From: Streptomyces cyaneochromogenes
Lineage (GTDB): Bacteria > Actinomycetota > Actinomycetes > Streptomycetales > Streptomycetaceae
Assembly (NCBI RefSeq): GCF_003963535.1
Contig: NZ_CP034539.1
Coordinates: 6,820,001 to 6,884,000, forward strand
Direction of reading: 5' to 3'
Length of the DNA: 64,000 nucleotides
In this document: positions 38,043 to 46,223 of the stretch, in pieces
Position numbering within the stretch: the stretch's first letter is position 1
Layout of the letters: the number at the start of each line of letters is the position of its first letter
Translations under genes and position numbers: made by a program
Notes under the pieces: generated by a model
What the model saw: the letters and a program-made list of their open reading frames with translations, nothing else
Told to the model about the DNA's origin: nothing
Databases searched by the model: none

Positions 38043-38924
38043 TCAGGGCAGTGTGCCCGCCCTGTCCCCGTCCAGCAGCGGCGCCAGCAGGTCGCCGTAG
38101 TCCTGCAGCCGTGGGGCCAGGTCAGGGGCCAGGAAGGTCAGGGCCGCGGGGGAGCGGCAGTCCTGTACCTCCTCCCAGGTCACCGGGGCGGATACCGTCG
38201 GCTCGGGGCGGGCCCGCAGGGTGTACGGCGTGGCTGTCGTCTTGCGGGCGGCGTTCTGGCTCCAGTCGACGAAGACCTTTCCGGGGCGCAGGCTCTTCGT
38301 CATCCGGTGGATCACGAGCCGGGGCAGGGCCTTCTCGGCCTCCACGGCGAGTTCCTTGGCGTAGTCGGTGGCCTGCTGGGAAGGGGCCGGCCGGATGGCA
38401 GCGGTGAGATGCAGGCCCTTCGAGCCGGAGGTCTTGGCGTACGCCTCGATGCCGTCGGCGGCCAGCCGCTCGCGCAGCCAGAGGGCGGCCTCGCAGCACT
38501 CGACCACGGTCGCGGGTGAGCCCGGGTCGAGGTCGAAGACCAGGCGGTCGGCCTCGCCCGGCGCGTCGATCACCCACTGGGGCGTATGGAACTCGGTGAC
38601 GAGGTTGGCGGCCCACATCAGGCTCGCGAGGTCCTGCACGAACACCATGCGCGCCGGCCCCTCGACACGGGGCACCTCCTCGGTGGTGACCCACTCGGGG
38701 GTGCCCGGCGGGACGTTCTTGGTGAAGAACACCTGGCCGTCCGGGCCGTCGGGATAGCGGAGGAAGGACACCGGCCGGTCCCGCAGATGCGGCAGCAGGA
38801 CGTCGGCGGTGGTGGCGTAGTAGTGCAGCACCTCGCCCTTGGTGAAGCCGGTCGCCGGATACAGCACCTTCTCCAGGTTGCTGAGCGCGAGCCGTCGCCC
38901 CTCCACCTCTGTGATCGGCGTCAT
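38043..38924 (-). CDS. LigD-type polymerase/primase domain protein (NHEJ)
   Basis: Archaeo-eukaryotic primase-superfamily polymerase of 293 aa, equal to the POL domain of LigD as a separate protein; no ligase or phosphoesterase domain is attached. Motif I (RLVFDLDPGSPATVV) supplies the metal-binding DxD, SGSKGLHLTAAI is motif II, and KVFVDWSQNA gives the third Asp. It fills or trims gaps at broken DNA ends with Ku. The gene is divergent from ku across 86 bp, which fits coordinate expression. Start ATG 38922-38924. Confidence 0.93.
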   Translation of the reverse strand: MTPITEVEGRRLALSNLEKVLYPATGFTKGEVLHYYATTADVLLPHLRDRPVSFLRYPDGPDGQVFFTKNVPPGTPEWVTTEEVPRVEGPARMVFVQDLASLMWAANLVTEFHTPQWVIDAPGEADRLVFDLDPGSPATVVECCEAALWLRERLAADGIEAYAKTSGSKGLHLTAAIRPAPSQQATDYAKELAVEAEKALPRLVIHRMTKSLRPGKVFVDWSQNAARKTTATPYTLRARPEPTVSAPVTWEEVQDCRSPAALTFLAPDLAPRLQDYGDLLAPLLDGDRAGTLP

Positions 38925-39010
38925 ACGATGAGAATTCCAGAAATAATGGTTGATGTCCGTGCGAACTGCGCGAAGGTGAACTGCGCGAAACGATCGAAAG
39001 GGTGCTGCAC

Positions 39011-40069
39011 GTGCGATCGATATGGAACGGCGCCATCTCGTTCGGCCTGGTCAGCATCCCGATCAAGGTGGTGAACGCGACCGAGAGCCACTCGATCTCC
39101 TTCCGCCAGATCCACCTGGAGGACGGCGGCCGCATCCGCTACCGCAAGGTCTGCGAGCTGGACGACCGTGAGGTCGGCCAGGCGGAGATCGGCAAGGGGT
39201 ACGAGGACGCGGACGGCACGATCATCCCGATCACGGACGAGGACCTGGCCCACCTCCCGCTCCCGACCGCGAAGACGATCGAGATCGTGGCCTTCGTGCC
39301 GGCCGACCGGATCGACCCGCTGCACATGGACAGCGCGTACTACCTCGCGGTGGGCGGGGCGCCGGCGGCGAAGCCGTACACGCTGCTGCGGGAGGCGCTG
39401 AAGCGCAGCCAGAAGGTGGCGATCGCGAAGTTCGCGCTGCGGGGTCGTGAGCGGCTCGGCATGCTGCGGGTGGTCGGCGACGCCATCGCCATGCACGGGC
39501 TGCTGTGGCCGGACGAGGTGCGGGAGCCCGAGGGGGTCGCGCCGGACACGAAGGTCACGGTGAACGACAAGGAACTGGACCTCGCGGACGCCCTGATGGA
39601 CACCCTCGGCGAGATCGACCTCACCGAACTGCACGACGAGTACCGCGAGGCCGTGGAGGAGGTCGTCGCCGCGAAGGCCGCCGGCGAGGCCCCGCCGCAG
39701 GCTCCCGAACCGGCGTCGGGCGGCAAGGTCCTCGACCTGATGGCGGCCCTGGAGAACAGCGTGCGGGCGGCCAAGGAGTCGCGCGGCGAGGAGCCGGCCA
39801 AGGCGGAGGCCCAGGTCAAACGCCTGCCCCAGCGCAAGTCGGCCAGAGCCGCCCCGAAGCAGGCGGCGGGCAAGAAGTCGACGGCGACGAAGAAGACGGC
39901 GGCGAAGAAGACGGCGTCCTCGGCCAGGAAGTCGACCTCGAAGACGACCCAGGGAGCGAAGAAGACGACGGCGAAGAGCACGGCCAAGAGCACGACCAAG
40001 AGCACCGCCAAGAGCACCGCGAAGAAGACCCCGGCCAAGAAGACGACGTCCCGCAAGCGCACGGCGTGA
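39011..40069 (+). CDS. ku: Ku protein for non-homologous end joining, with histone-H1-like tail
   Basis: Protein of 352 aa. The Ku core (MRSIWNGAISFGLVSIPIKV; VAIAKFALRGRERLGMLR; GLLWPDEVRE) forms a dimeric ring on DNA ends and recruits LigD. After residue about 255 the chain becomes a run of KKTAAKK, KSTAKST and similar repeats, almost only Lys, Ala, Thr and Ser, as in the extended Ku tails of some actinobacteria, which bind DNA and help threading. Start GTG 39011 with AAAGGG eight bases before; a GTG three codons earlier is poorly spaced. Confidence 0.95.
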   Translation: MRSIWNGAISFGLVSIPIKVVNATESHSISFRQIHLEDGGRIRYRKVCELDDREVGQAEIGKGYEDADGTIIPITDEDLAHLPLPTAKTIEIVAFVPADRIDPLHMDSAYYLAVGGAPAAKPYTLLREALKRSQKVAIAKFALRGRERLGMLRVVGDAIAMHGLLWPDEVREPEGVAPDTKVTVNDKELDLADALMDTLGEIDLTELHDEYREAVEEVVAAKAAGEAPPQAPEPASGGKVLDLMAALENSVRAAKESRGEEPAKAEAQVKRLPQRKSARAAPKQAAGKKSTATKKTAAKKTASSARKSTSKTTQGAKKTTAKSTAKSTTKSTAKSTAKKTPAKKTTSRKRTA

Positions 40070-40141
40070 CCGCGCGCCTGGTCAAACCCGGCGCCCCAAG
40101 CAGGGCGGGCGGAGTCCACTGCGGTTCGGCAACGCCCTGAA

Positions 40142-40168
40142 GGGGCGCGGGGAACTGCGCGACCAGCC
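40142..40168 (+). repeat. Dispersed intergenic repeat, copy 2
   Basis: GGGGCGCGGGGAACTGCGCG followed by ACCAGCC, identical over 27 bases to the complement of 63293-63319. It lies between ku and the convergent ketosynthase gene. Confidence 0.85.
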
Positions 40169-40221
40169 ACGACGCCGCCGCTGGCGATCGACGGCATATC
40201 GCGGCACTTCGAGCGGAGCGC

Positions 40222-41505
40222 TCAGCGCTGTTGCCCTCGCACCCGCCGCAACGCCAGCACCGCGTTGTGCCCCCCGAACCCGAACGAGTTGCTGAGCACC
40301 AGGTCGCCGTCCGAGGGCAGTGCCCGGGGCGCCCCCGTCACCACATCCAGGCCGATCGCGTCGTCGACCTCCCCGCACCCCACGGTCGGTGGCACCACCC
40401 CGTGATGCAGGCTCAGCGCGGCGGCGACCGCCTCGACCCCGCCCGCGGCGCCCTGCAGATGCCCCAGGTGGCCCTTGAGCGCGGTGACCGGGACGGACCG
40501 TCGGCCGAGCACCGCCCGCAGCGCGCCCGCCTCAGCGAGGTCGCCCTCGATCGTGGCCGTGGCGTGCGCGTTCACGTGGACGACGTCCTCGACCTGGCTC
40601 CCGGCGTCCCGCAGGGCCCGCCGCAGGGCGAGGGCGACGCCGGTGCCGGACGGGTCGGGGGCCGCCATGTGATGGGCGTCGGCGGACAGGCCCCACCCCG
40701 CGGCCTCGCAGTAGATCCGCGCCCCACGGGCCCGGGCGTGCTCCTCGGCCTCCAGTACGAGGATCCCGGCACCCTCGCCGTTGACGAACCCGCCCCGGTC
40801 CTTGGCGAAGGGCCGGGAGGGCGAACCGTCGGCGAGGTCCCCGTCGGCCAGCGCCCGCATCGCCGCGAAGGACGCCATGATCGCCGGGGTGACGACCGCT
40901 TCGGCGCCGCCCGCCAGTGCGATGTCGACGCGCCCGTACCGTATGCGGTCGATCGCCTGCCCTATCGCCTCGGTCCCCGACGCGCACGCGCTCGTCACGG
41001 TCCGGGCCTCTCCGGTGATGTGCAGATCGAGGGAGACCTGGGAGGCGGCCTGGGAGGGCACGGTCATGGGGGTGGTGAGCGGCGAGACCGCGCGCGGCCC
41101 CTTCTCCCGTAACCTCCGGTCCCCGCCCACCAGCACGGACGCGTCCCCGAGGATGGCCCCCAGGCTCACCCCCACCCGCGCCGGATCGACCCCGCTCTCC
41201 CGCGTACCGCCCTCGGCGAACCCGGCATCGGCCCACGCCTCCCGAGCCGCCGATACCCCCAGCTGCGCCGCCCGGTTCATCCGCCGCGCCACCGGCCGGG
41301 GCAGCAACTGGGCGGGATCCACGGGTACGACCCCCGCGACCCGCACCGGCAGCCCGGCGAACTCCTCGCCCGCCAACTCCCGTATCCCGTGCCGCCCGTC
41401 GAGCAGCCCCTGCCACAACTCCCGGACACCGACCCCGAGGGGTGTGATCGCCCCCAGTCCGGTGACGACTACCTTGCGGGGCGCGGACGCGGCGGACTCG
41501 CTCAT
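40222..41505 (-). CDS. FabF-like beta-ketoacyl synthase
   Basis: Condensing enzyme of 427 aa. The thiolase-fold KS has its active Cys174 in TSACASGTEA, the first His in HVNAHATATIEGD and the second in ALKGHLGHLQGAAGG, so the Cys-His-His set is complete. It would extend an acyl chain from a malonyl-carrier protein. No carrier protein, acyltransferase or ketoreductase is nearby. An upstream type II thioesterase gene reads in the same direction, 91 bp away, so the two may act together in trans with fatty acid or polyketide machinery. ATG 41503-41505 with AGGGGA upstream. Confidence 0.9.
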   Translation of the reverse strand: MSESAASAPRKVVVTGLGAITPLGVGVRELWQGLLDGRHGIRELAGEEFAGLPVRVAGVVPVDPAQLLPRPVARRMNRAAQLGVSAAREAWADAGFAEGGTRESGVDPARVGVSLGAILGDASVLVGGDRRLREKGPRAVSPLTTPMTVPSQAASQVSLDLHITGEARTVTSACASGTEAIGQAIDRIRYGRVDIALAGGAEAVVTPAIMASFAAMRALADGDLADGSPSRPFAKDRGGFVNGEGAGILVLEAEEHARARGARIYCEAAGWGLSADAHHMAAPDPSGTGVALALRRALRDAGSQVEDVVHVNAHATATIEGDLAEAGALRAVLGRRSVPVTALKGHLGHLQGAAGGVEAVAAALSLHHGVVPPTVGCGEVDDAIGLDVVTGAPRALPSDGDLVLSNSFGFGGHNAVLALRRVRGQQR

Positions 41506-41596
41506 CTCGGCATGTCCCCTCTGATGTCGTTGAAAGGGAAACATGCCCAGTCTTCATGTCACTTGCACGTCCGTTCGATGCGCCGGGCCTCACGCG

Positions 41597-42349
41597 TCAC
41601 ACGAGCCGTGACGTCAGGAACCCGAGCAACTCCTCCTTGCGCGCGTTGAGATAGAAGTGGTTCCCCGGGAACGCCCGGACGTCCAGGCCCTGCGTCGTGA
41701 CATCCGACCAGGACGAGAGCGTCTCGACCGGGCACACGGGGTCGCGGTCGCCCCCGCAGGCCGTGACGGGAATTCCCAGCCGGTGCAGCTGGGCCGGGCG
41801 GTACGCCGCGAGGATCCTGAAGTCCGCGCGCAGCGCCGGCATGATCACGGGCCGCAGCTCGGGGTGGTCGTAGAGGGCCGCGCCCTCGGGGTCCAGCCAG
41901 CGGACGTAGTCCAGGATCTCGGAGTCGGCCGGGGCCGGGCGGGGTGCCAGCTCCTGCGGGAGGCGGGGCCTGGGCCGGCCCGACACGATCAGGCGGGTGA
42001 GGGTGCGGCCGGGCACGTCCTCCAGCCGGCGGGCCACCTCGTAGGCCACCGACGAACCCATGCTGTGGCCGAAGAACGCCAACGGCAGGCCGTCGGCCGG
42101 CTCGTGGAGCAGCGCCGTCGTGATCGCGTCCGCCAGCTCCTCCATCGTGGTCGGACACGGGTCGCCCAGGCGGTCCTGGCGGCCCGGGTACTGCACGGAG
42201 ACGACCTCGATCTCCGGTGGCGTCAGCATCGCCCAGTCATGGAAGGAGCCCGCCGCTCCGCCCGCGTGCGGGAAGCACAGCAGCCGGACCTTCGCGCCGG
42301 GCTCACTCACACCTCTGAACCAGCGGGTTCGTATGTCCTGGGTCGTCAT
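41597..42349 (-). CDS. Type II thioesterase (alpha/beta hydrolase)
   Basis: Editing thioesterase of about 250 aa. It has the family's start VRLLCFPHAGGAAGSFHDW, the nucleophile elbow FFGHSMGSSVAYE (Ser), VTACGGDRDPVCPV with the acid, and the His in FPGNHFYLN. Such enzymes clear stalled acyl groups from carrier proteins of polyketide or peptide synthetases. No synthase lies in this window other than the adjacent ketosynthase. The start is taken as ATG 42349; ATG 42358 adds three residues. It is divergent from the DUF574 methyltransferase gene. Confidence 0.9.
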   Translation of the reverse strand: MTTQDIRTRWFRGVSEPGAKVRLLCFPHAGGAAGSFHDWAMLTPPEIEVVSVQYPGRQDRLGDPCPTTMEELADAITTALLHEPADGLPLAFFGHSMGSSVAYEVARRLEDVPGRTLTRLIVSGRPRPRLPQELAPRPAPADSEILDYVRWLDPEGAALYDHPELRPVIMPALRADFRILAAYRPAQLHRLGIPVTACGGDRDPVCPVETLSSWSDVTTQGLDVRAFPGNHFYLNARKEELLGFLTSRLV

Positions 42350-42479
42350 GTCCCTCATTGTGATCGGTCCGTGGAACGGTCCACTGATCGAGCGATGGAC
42401 TGGCCCCACCAACTGCCGTTTCCCTAGGATGTGTTGTCGGTGAGGTGATCTCCTCGGCCGGCCTGCCCCTGGGGGAACG

Positions 42480-43298
42480 ATGGAGCCTGGAAAGCAGCTG
42501 TCCACGTCGATCGATGCCACGGTTCCGACCGCCGCGCGCATGTACGACTACTACCTCGGCGGCAAGGACAACTACGCCTCCGACCGAGCCGCCTGCGAGC
42601 AGCTGGACAAGGTCGTCCCCAGCACCCGCGCCCTCGCCCTGAACAACCGGCGCTTCCTCCAGCGGGTGGTCAGGACCCTGGCCGAGGACTACGGCATCCG
42701 GCAGTTCCTGGACCACGGCTCCGGTCTGCCCACCCAGAACAACGTCCACCAGGTCGCGCAGTCCGTCGACCCGTCCTCGCGCGTGGTGTACGTCGACAAC
42801 GACCCGATGGTCCTGGTCCACGGCCGTGCCCTGCTCGAGCAGAACGACAACACCGCCGTCATCCACGCCGACATGCGCGAGACCGACGCCATCTTCGCCC
42901 ACGCGGACACCGAGCGCCTGATCGACCTCTCGCAGCCGGTGGCGGTGCTGTTCAACTCGGTGTTCCACTGCATCCCCGACAGCGACACCGACGGTCCGCT
43001 CGCGGTGGTCCGCCGGGTCCGCGAACGGCTCGCGCCCGGCAGCTACATGGTGATGTGCCAGCTGGTCAGCGAGGACCCCGAGGTCCGCAAGTTCGTCACC
43101 GACTTCATGGACCAGGCCACGCAGGGACACTGGGGCCGGGTGCGCGAGGAGAAGGACGTCGCGGAGTTCTTCGAGGGGCTGGAGATCCTCGAACCCGGCC
43201 TGGTGGAGGTCTCCACCTGGCGCCCGGACACCGAGGTGGCGCCGCGCCAGCTCACCCAGGAGTGGATCGAGTTCGGCGGCGTGGGCCGGCTTCCGTAG
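42480..43298 (+). CDS. DUF574 SAM-dependent methyltransferase-like protein
   Basis: Protein of 272 aa of the actinobacterial DUF574 (Methyltransf_19) family. The characteristic PTAARMYDYYLGGKDNYASDR start is present, then LDHGSGLPTQNNVH and VVYVDNDPMVLVHGRALL, the SAM-binding segments, and RLAPGSYMVMCQLV. Streptomyces genomes hold many paralogues, often next to XRE/DUF397 genes as here. The substrate is unknown. ATG 42480 with a GGGGG tract upstream. It converges on the XRE gene with a 6-bp gap. Confidence 0.88.
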   Translation: MEPGKQLSTSIDATVPTAARMYDYYLGGKDNYASDRAACEQLDKVVPSTRALALNNRRFLQRVVRTLAEDYGIRQFLDHGSGLPTQNNVHQVAQSVDPSSRVVYVDNDPMVLVHGRALLEQNDNTAVIHADMRETDAIFAHADTERLIDLSQPVAVLFNSVFHCIPDSDTDGPLAVVRRVRERLAPGSYMVMCQLVSEDPEVRKFVTDFMDQATQGHWGRVREEKDVAEFFEGLEILEPGLVEVSTWRPDTEVAPRQLTQEWIEFGGVGRLP

Positions 43299-43304
43299 GA
43301 AGGC

Positions 43305-44225
43305 TCAGGTCGCCGGGGAGTAACGGGCCTTCGTCTCGCGCAGCCGCTCCAGCGACTCGCGCGGGTTGAGGGCCTCGTCGCCCAGCCGGTCCAGGACGAT
43401 CCGGTACTCCTCCGTCTCGTCCTGGTCCTCCAGGAACGCGGCGCTCTTGATGTGCTCCAGATAGACGATGTCGGGCAGATCGACGCCGCCGAAGCGCAGA
43501 TACGTGACGGGAATGGCGGGCGCGGAGGCGTTGGTCACGTCCAGCGGAACGATCTGCACGGTCACATGGGGGAGCCGGGCCATCTCCTCCAGGTACTCGA
43601 GCTGCTCACGCATCACCTCGCGGCTGCCCAGCACCCGCAGCAGCACCGACTCGTCGACGATCGCCCACAGCCGGGGAGCCTCGGCGCGCTGCAGCAGCTC
43701 CCGCCGGCGCATCCGGAGCTCCACGCGCCGCTGCACCTCACGGGCCGGCGCCGAGGGCAGCCCGCGCTCCACCACGGCCCGGGTGTAGGCCTCGGTCTGC
43801 AGCAGGCCGGGAACGTACTGGAGTTCAAAGGTACGGATGGCCGTCGCGGCCTCCTGCAGCCCGACCAGCCGGTCGAACCACTCCGGCATCAGCCGTTTGT
43901 CATAGCGCTGCCACCACCCCGGCTCACCGGCGCGTCGCAGCAACTGCAGCAGCACCGAGGCCTCGTAGTCCTCGGACCCGTACAGCTTCAGGAGCGTGCG
44001 GACGTCGCCCTCCGTGGGCGGGCGGCGGCCCTTTCCCGCCTCGATGCGCGACAGCTTCGCGGGGCTGAACCCGGCGGCACGCGCCGCCTGGTCCTGGGAG
44101 AGACCGACGTCCTCGCGAATACCGGCCAGCTGAACGCCGACCAGCATCTTCAGCAGGGTCGGCGCGGGCTCGGTGCGGGCCAGATACGGTTCGAGGCGGG
44201 AGATGCGAGGTGACTCGACGGACAT
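43305..44225 (-). CDS. XRE-family regulator with DUF5753 C-terminus
   Basis: Cytoplasmic regulator of 306 aa. An N-terminal helix-turn-helix (LAGIREDVGLSQDQAARAAGFSPAKLSRIEAG, about 34-65) is joined to the C-terminal DUF5753 part (IRTFELQYVPGLLQT, RRELLQRAEAPRLWAIVDE, VTVQIVPLD, TEEYRIVLDRL). Genes of this type pair with a DUF397 protein, as here 142 bp upstream in the same orientation, and with anti-sigma-like ATP-binding proteins. Such sets influence sporulation and antibiotic production in Streptomyces. Confidence 0.92.
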   Translation of the reverse strand: MSVESPRISRLEPYLARTEPAPTLLKMLVGVQLAGIREDVGLSQDQAARAAGFSPAKLSRIEAGKGRRPPTEGDVRTLLKLYGSEDYEASVLLQLLRRAGEPGWWQRYDKRLMPEWFDRLVGLQEAATAIRTFELQYVPGLLQTEAYTRAVVERGLPSAPAREVQRRVELRMRRRELLQRAEAPRLWAIVDESVLLRVLGSREVMREQLEYLEEMARLPHVTVQIVPLDVTNASAPAIPVTYLRFGGVDLPDIVYLEHIKSAAFLEDQDETEEYRIVLDRLGDEALNPRESLERLRETKARYSPAT

Positions 44226-44367
44226 CCTGACTCCCCGTAGACCGGCATACGACAGACCGCATTATCGCATCACGCCGCCTCGTGTCGCCGGGACCGCAGG
44301 AAGTGGGGGAGTCAACGTCCGCTTCCCTGCGGGCCTTTGGCCCCGTGCCGGGGTCCGGGAGGACGGG

Positions 44368-44598
44368 TCAGACCAGGTGGTCGAACTCTCCCTCCTTCGC
44401 GCCCGCCAGGAAGGCGGAGATCTCGGCGGGCGTGTAGACGAGGGCGGGCCCGTCGGGATGGCGGGAGTTGCGCATCGCGATGCTGCCGTCGCTCAGGGAG
44501 GCCACCTCGACGCAGTTGCCCTCGGCATTGCTGTGCCGGCTCTTGATCCAGCGGACGTCCAACGTGCTTGCCCGTACGCCGTTCGGTGCTGTTGGCAC
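44368..44598 (-). CDS. DUF397 small protein
   Basis: Protein of 76 aa matching DUF397: VRWIKSRHSNAEGNCVEVA, IAMRNSRHPDGPALVYT and AEISAFLAGAKEGEFDHL. Partner of the XRE/DUF5753 protein, encoded upstream of it in the same orientation, like a toxin-antitoxin style or regulator pair. The start is GTG at 44596-44598 because an exact AAGGAG lies six bases before it; upstream in-frame codons give a longer, unsupported product. Confidence 0.87.
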   Translation of the reverse strand: MPTAPNGVRASTLDVRWIKSRHSNAEGNCVEVASLSDGSIAMRNSRHPDGPALVYTPAEISAFLAGAKEGEFDHLV

Positions 44599-44797
44599 TG
44601 CACTCTCCTTGCTCACGTTCCGCCACGCGTACGCCCCCGCGGCCTCGGCGGGCCGGGACCGCACCACGTGCTCTGCGTCGGCACCGCTCGCGCAATTTCC
44701 CGTGAAATTGCACGGAGGCGCCATCGGCGTGGATAATAGCCCTTGGCGTCAACTGCTGCTCAGTCGCCTCGTCCTGACCCTGTATCAGGGAGACGTT

Positions 44798-45394
44798 GTG
44801 TCCTTACCTGCGTACGAAGGGCTTCGACTGCCCGGTAGCGCCGCGTCACGCGAGGGGCTGACCGTCTCGCCGGAAGCGCGCCCCGACGCCCCGGACCGGC
44901 ACCGTCTCAGCAGGCCCGAGGCCCCGCACACCCCCTCCCGCTCGGTCGCCCTGCGCCTCACCGGCGCCGAACAGGACTGCGGCAGGGCCCGCGACTTCGT
45001 CCGTCGCACCCTCGGCGAATGGGATCTGGACCACTGCGGCGCCGACGCCCTCATGGTGGTCACCGAACTCGCCGCCAACGCCGTACTGCACGGCGTATCG
45101 CACTCGGTGGCTCGCGCCTCGGCCCGTTCCGCGGCCCGTTCCCCGGCTTCCCCGGTCTGCGGCGAGGCGGAGATCTGGCTGCGGCTCAGCCTGCGCCGCC
45201 CCGCCCATCTGGTCTGCGCCGTCACCGACCCCTGCGACAGCCCGCCCGTGTACCCGCACGCGAGCGACCCCCTCGACGAGCACGGCCGGGGGCTGCGCAT
45301 CATCGACGCCCTGTCCGAACACTGGGGCTGGACCCGGCGGCAGCCCATGGGCAAGACGGTCTGGGCGATGCTCCCGACCGGTCGGCAGGCCTGA
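44798..45394 (+). CDS. ATP-binding anti-sigma-factor-like protein (TTA codon)
   Basis: Protein of 198 aa with a HATPase_c domain of the SpoIIAB/RsbW type: VVTELAANAVLHG (N box), VCAVTDPCDSPP (G1) and DEHGRGLRIIDALSEHWG (G2). These single-domain proteins bind sigma factors or act as protein kinases, and are typical partners of XRE/DUF397 genes in Streptomyces. GTG 44798 follows AGGGAG. The third codon is TTA, the rare codon read by the bldA tRNA, so translation may be tied to development. It is divergent from the DUF397 gene. Confidence 0.88.
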   Translation: MSLPAYEGLRLPGSAASREGLTVSPEARPDAPDRHRLSRPEAPHTPSRSVALRLTGAEQDCGRARDFVRRTLGEWDLDHCGADALMVVTELAANAVLHGVSHSVARASARSAARSPASPVCGEAEIWLRLSLRRPAHLVCAVTDPCDSPPVYPHASDPLDEHGRGLRIIDALSEHWGWTRRQPMGKTVWAMLPTGRQA

Positions 45395-45608
45395 TCCGGC
45401 AGACCCCGCGTCCGCACATGTGCCGGTGCGCGCGAACATTTCGGCAAGTGCCCCAATAGGCCGCCATATTTGGGATGTCCCCGACGGCGGTGTAACGCGG
45501 TCGCGTTCACGCGGCGCAGAACCAGCCAGAAGCGGGTCACAGTCAATGGCCGAATTCGGCTCCTTGGGGTGACCCATCGGCCCAGTGACGCATCAGATCG
45601 GATTTCTC

Positions 45609-45959
45609 GTGAACACCGACCCGGTTTCCGGATACCAGACGTACGACCAGCCCTCGGACCATGACCGCGCCCGGCGCAACCAGGCCGCCGCACGCAGAGC
45701 GGCCCTGACCATCTGCACGATCGCCGACGTCGCGGCCGGTGTGCTCGGCCTGTGGATCGTGCTGTTCCTGCTCGACGCCAATCAGGGCAACGCCTTCGTG
45801 GAACTCGTCCGTGGCACGGCCGACTGGCTTGCGGGATGGGCACGGGACATTTTCACGATGGACACAGAGGGGTTGCGAATTCTCCTCAATTACGGGCTTC
45901 CGGCCGTGTTGTATTTGTTGGTCGGGCATGGAATCGCTGCCCGACTGAACAGGGTCTGA
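45609..45959 (+). CDS. Small two-helix membrane protein
   Basis: Protein of about 116 aa. A polar N-terminus (MNTDPVSGYQTYDQ) and an Arg/Ala-rich stretch precede two membrane helices, ADVAAGVLGLWIVLFLL and LLNYGLPAVLYLLVGHGI. I recognise no named family. The start is uncertain: GTG 45609 gives the product described, while GTG 45585 adds eight residues. A second small gene follows 28 bp later in the same direction, probably on one transcript. Confidence 0.72.
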   Translation: MNTDPVSGYQTYDQPSDHDRARRNQAAARRAALTICTIADVAAGVLGLWIVLFLLDANQGNAFVELVRGTADWLAGWARDIFTMDTEGLRILLNYGLPAVLYLLVGHGIAARLNRV

Positions 45960-45987
45960 CGGAACAACCAGTGGAAGGATCGGCATT

Positions 45988-46185
45988 GTGACGCGTAGTC
46001 CCGCCGAAAACGATCACCTGCCGATCTATGAGGATCTGGTGCGCGAACGCGGCGACGTCGTGGCGGAGGCCCAGATAGCCGCCGCTCACACCCAGAACCA
46101 GGCGACGGCACTGCTGGGCGACGCGGAACCGAACCCCCGCTGGGACGCGCCGACCGGGCACCAGGTTCCCTCCGCCTTCGGGTAG
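45988..46185 (+). CDS. Small hypothetical protein
   Basis: Soluble, acidic protein of 65 aa with a central amphipathic helix (YEDLVRERGDVVAEAQIAAAHTQ). There is no membrane helix or signal peptide. GTG 45988 follows a good GGAAGGAT at 9 bp, and codon use is typical of the genome, so it is probably real. It converges on the aldolase gene. The function cannot be inferred. Confidence 0.65.
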   Translation: MTRSPAENDHLPIYEDLVRERGDVVAEAQIAAAHTQNQATALLGDAEPNPRWDAPTGHQVPSAFG

Positions 46186-46223
46186 GCGGCCGACCCGGAC
46201 GGGCGGCCGCCTACCGTGTTCCA

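Noticed and set aside
40222-42349. Polyketide biosynthetic cluster
   Set aside because: Only a ketosynthase and thioesterase are present; no carrier protein, acyltransferase, tailoring or transport genes accompany them.
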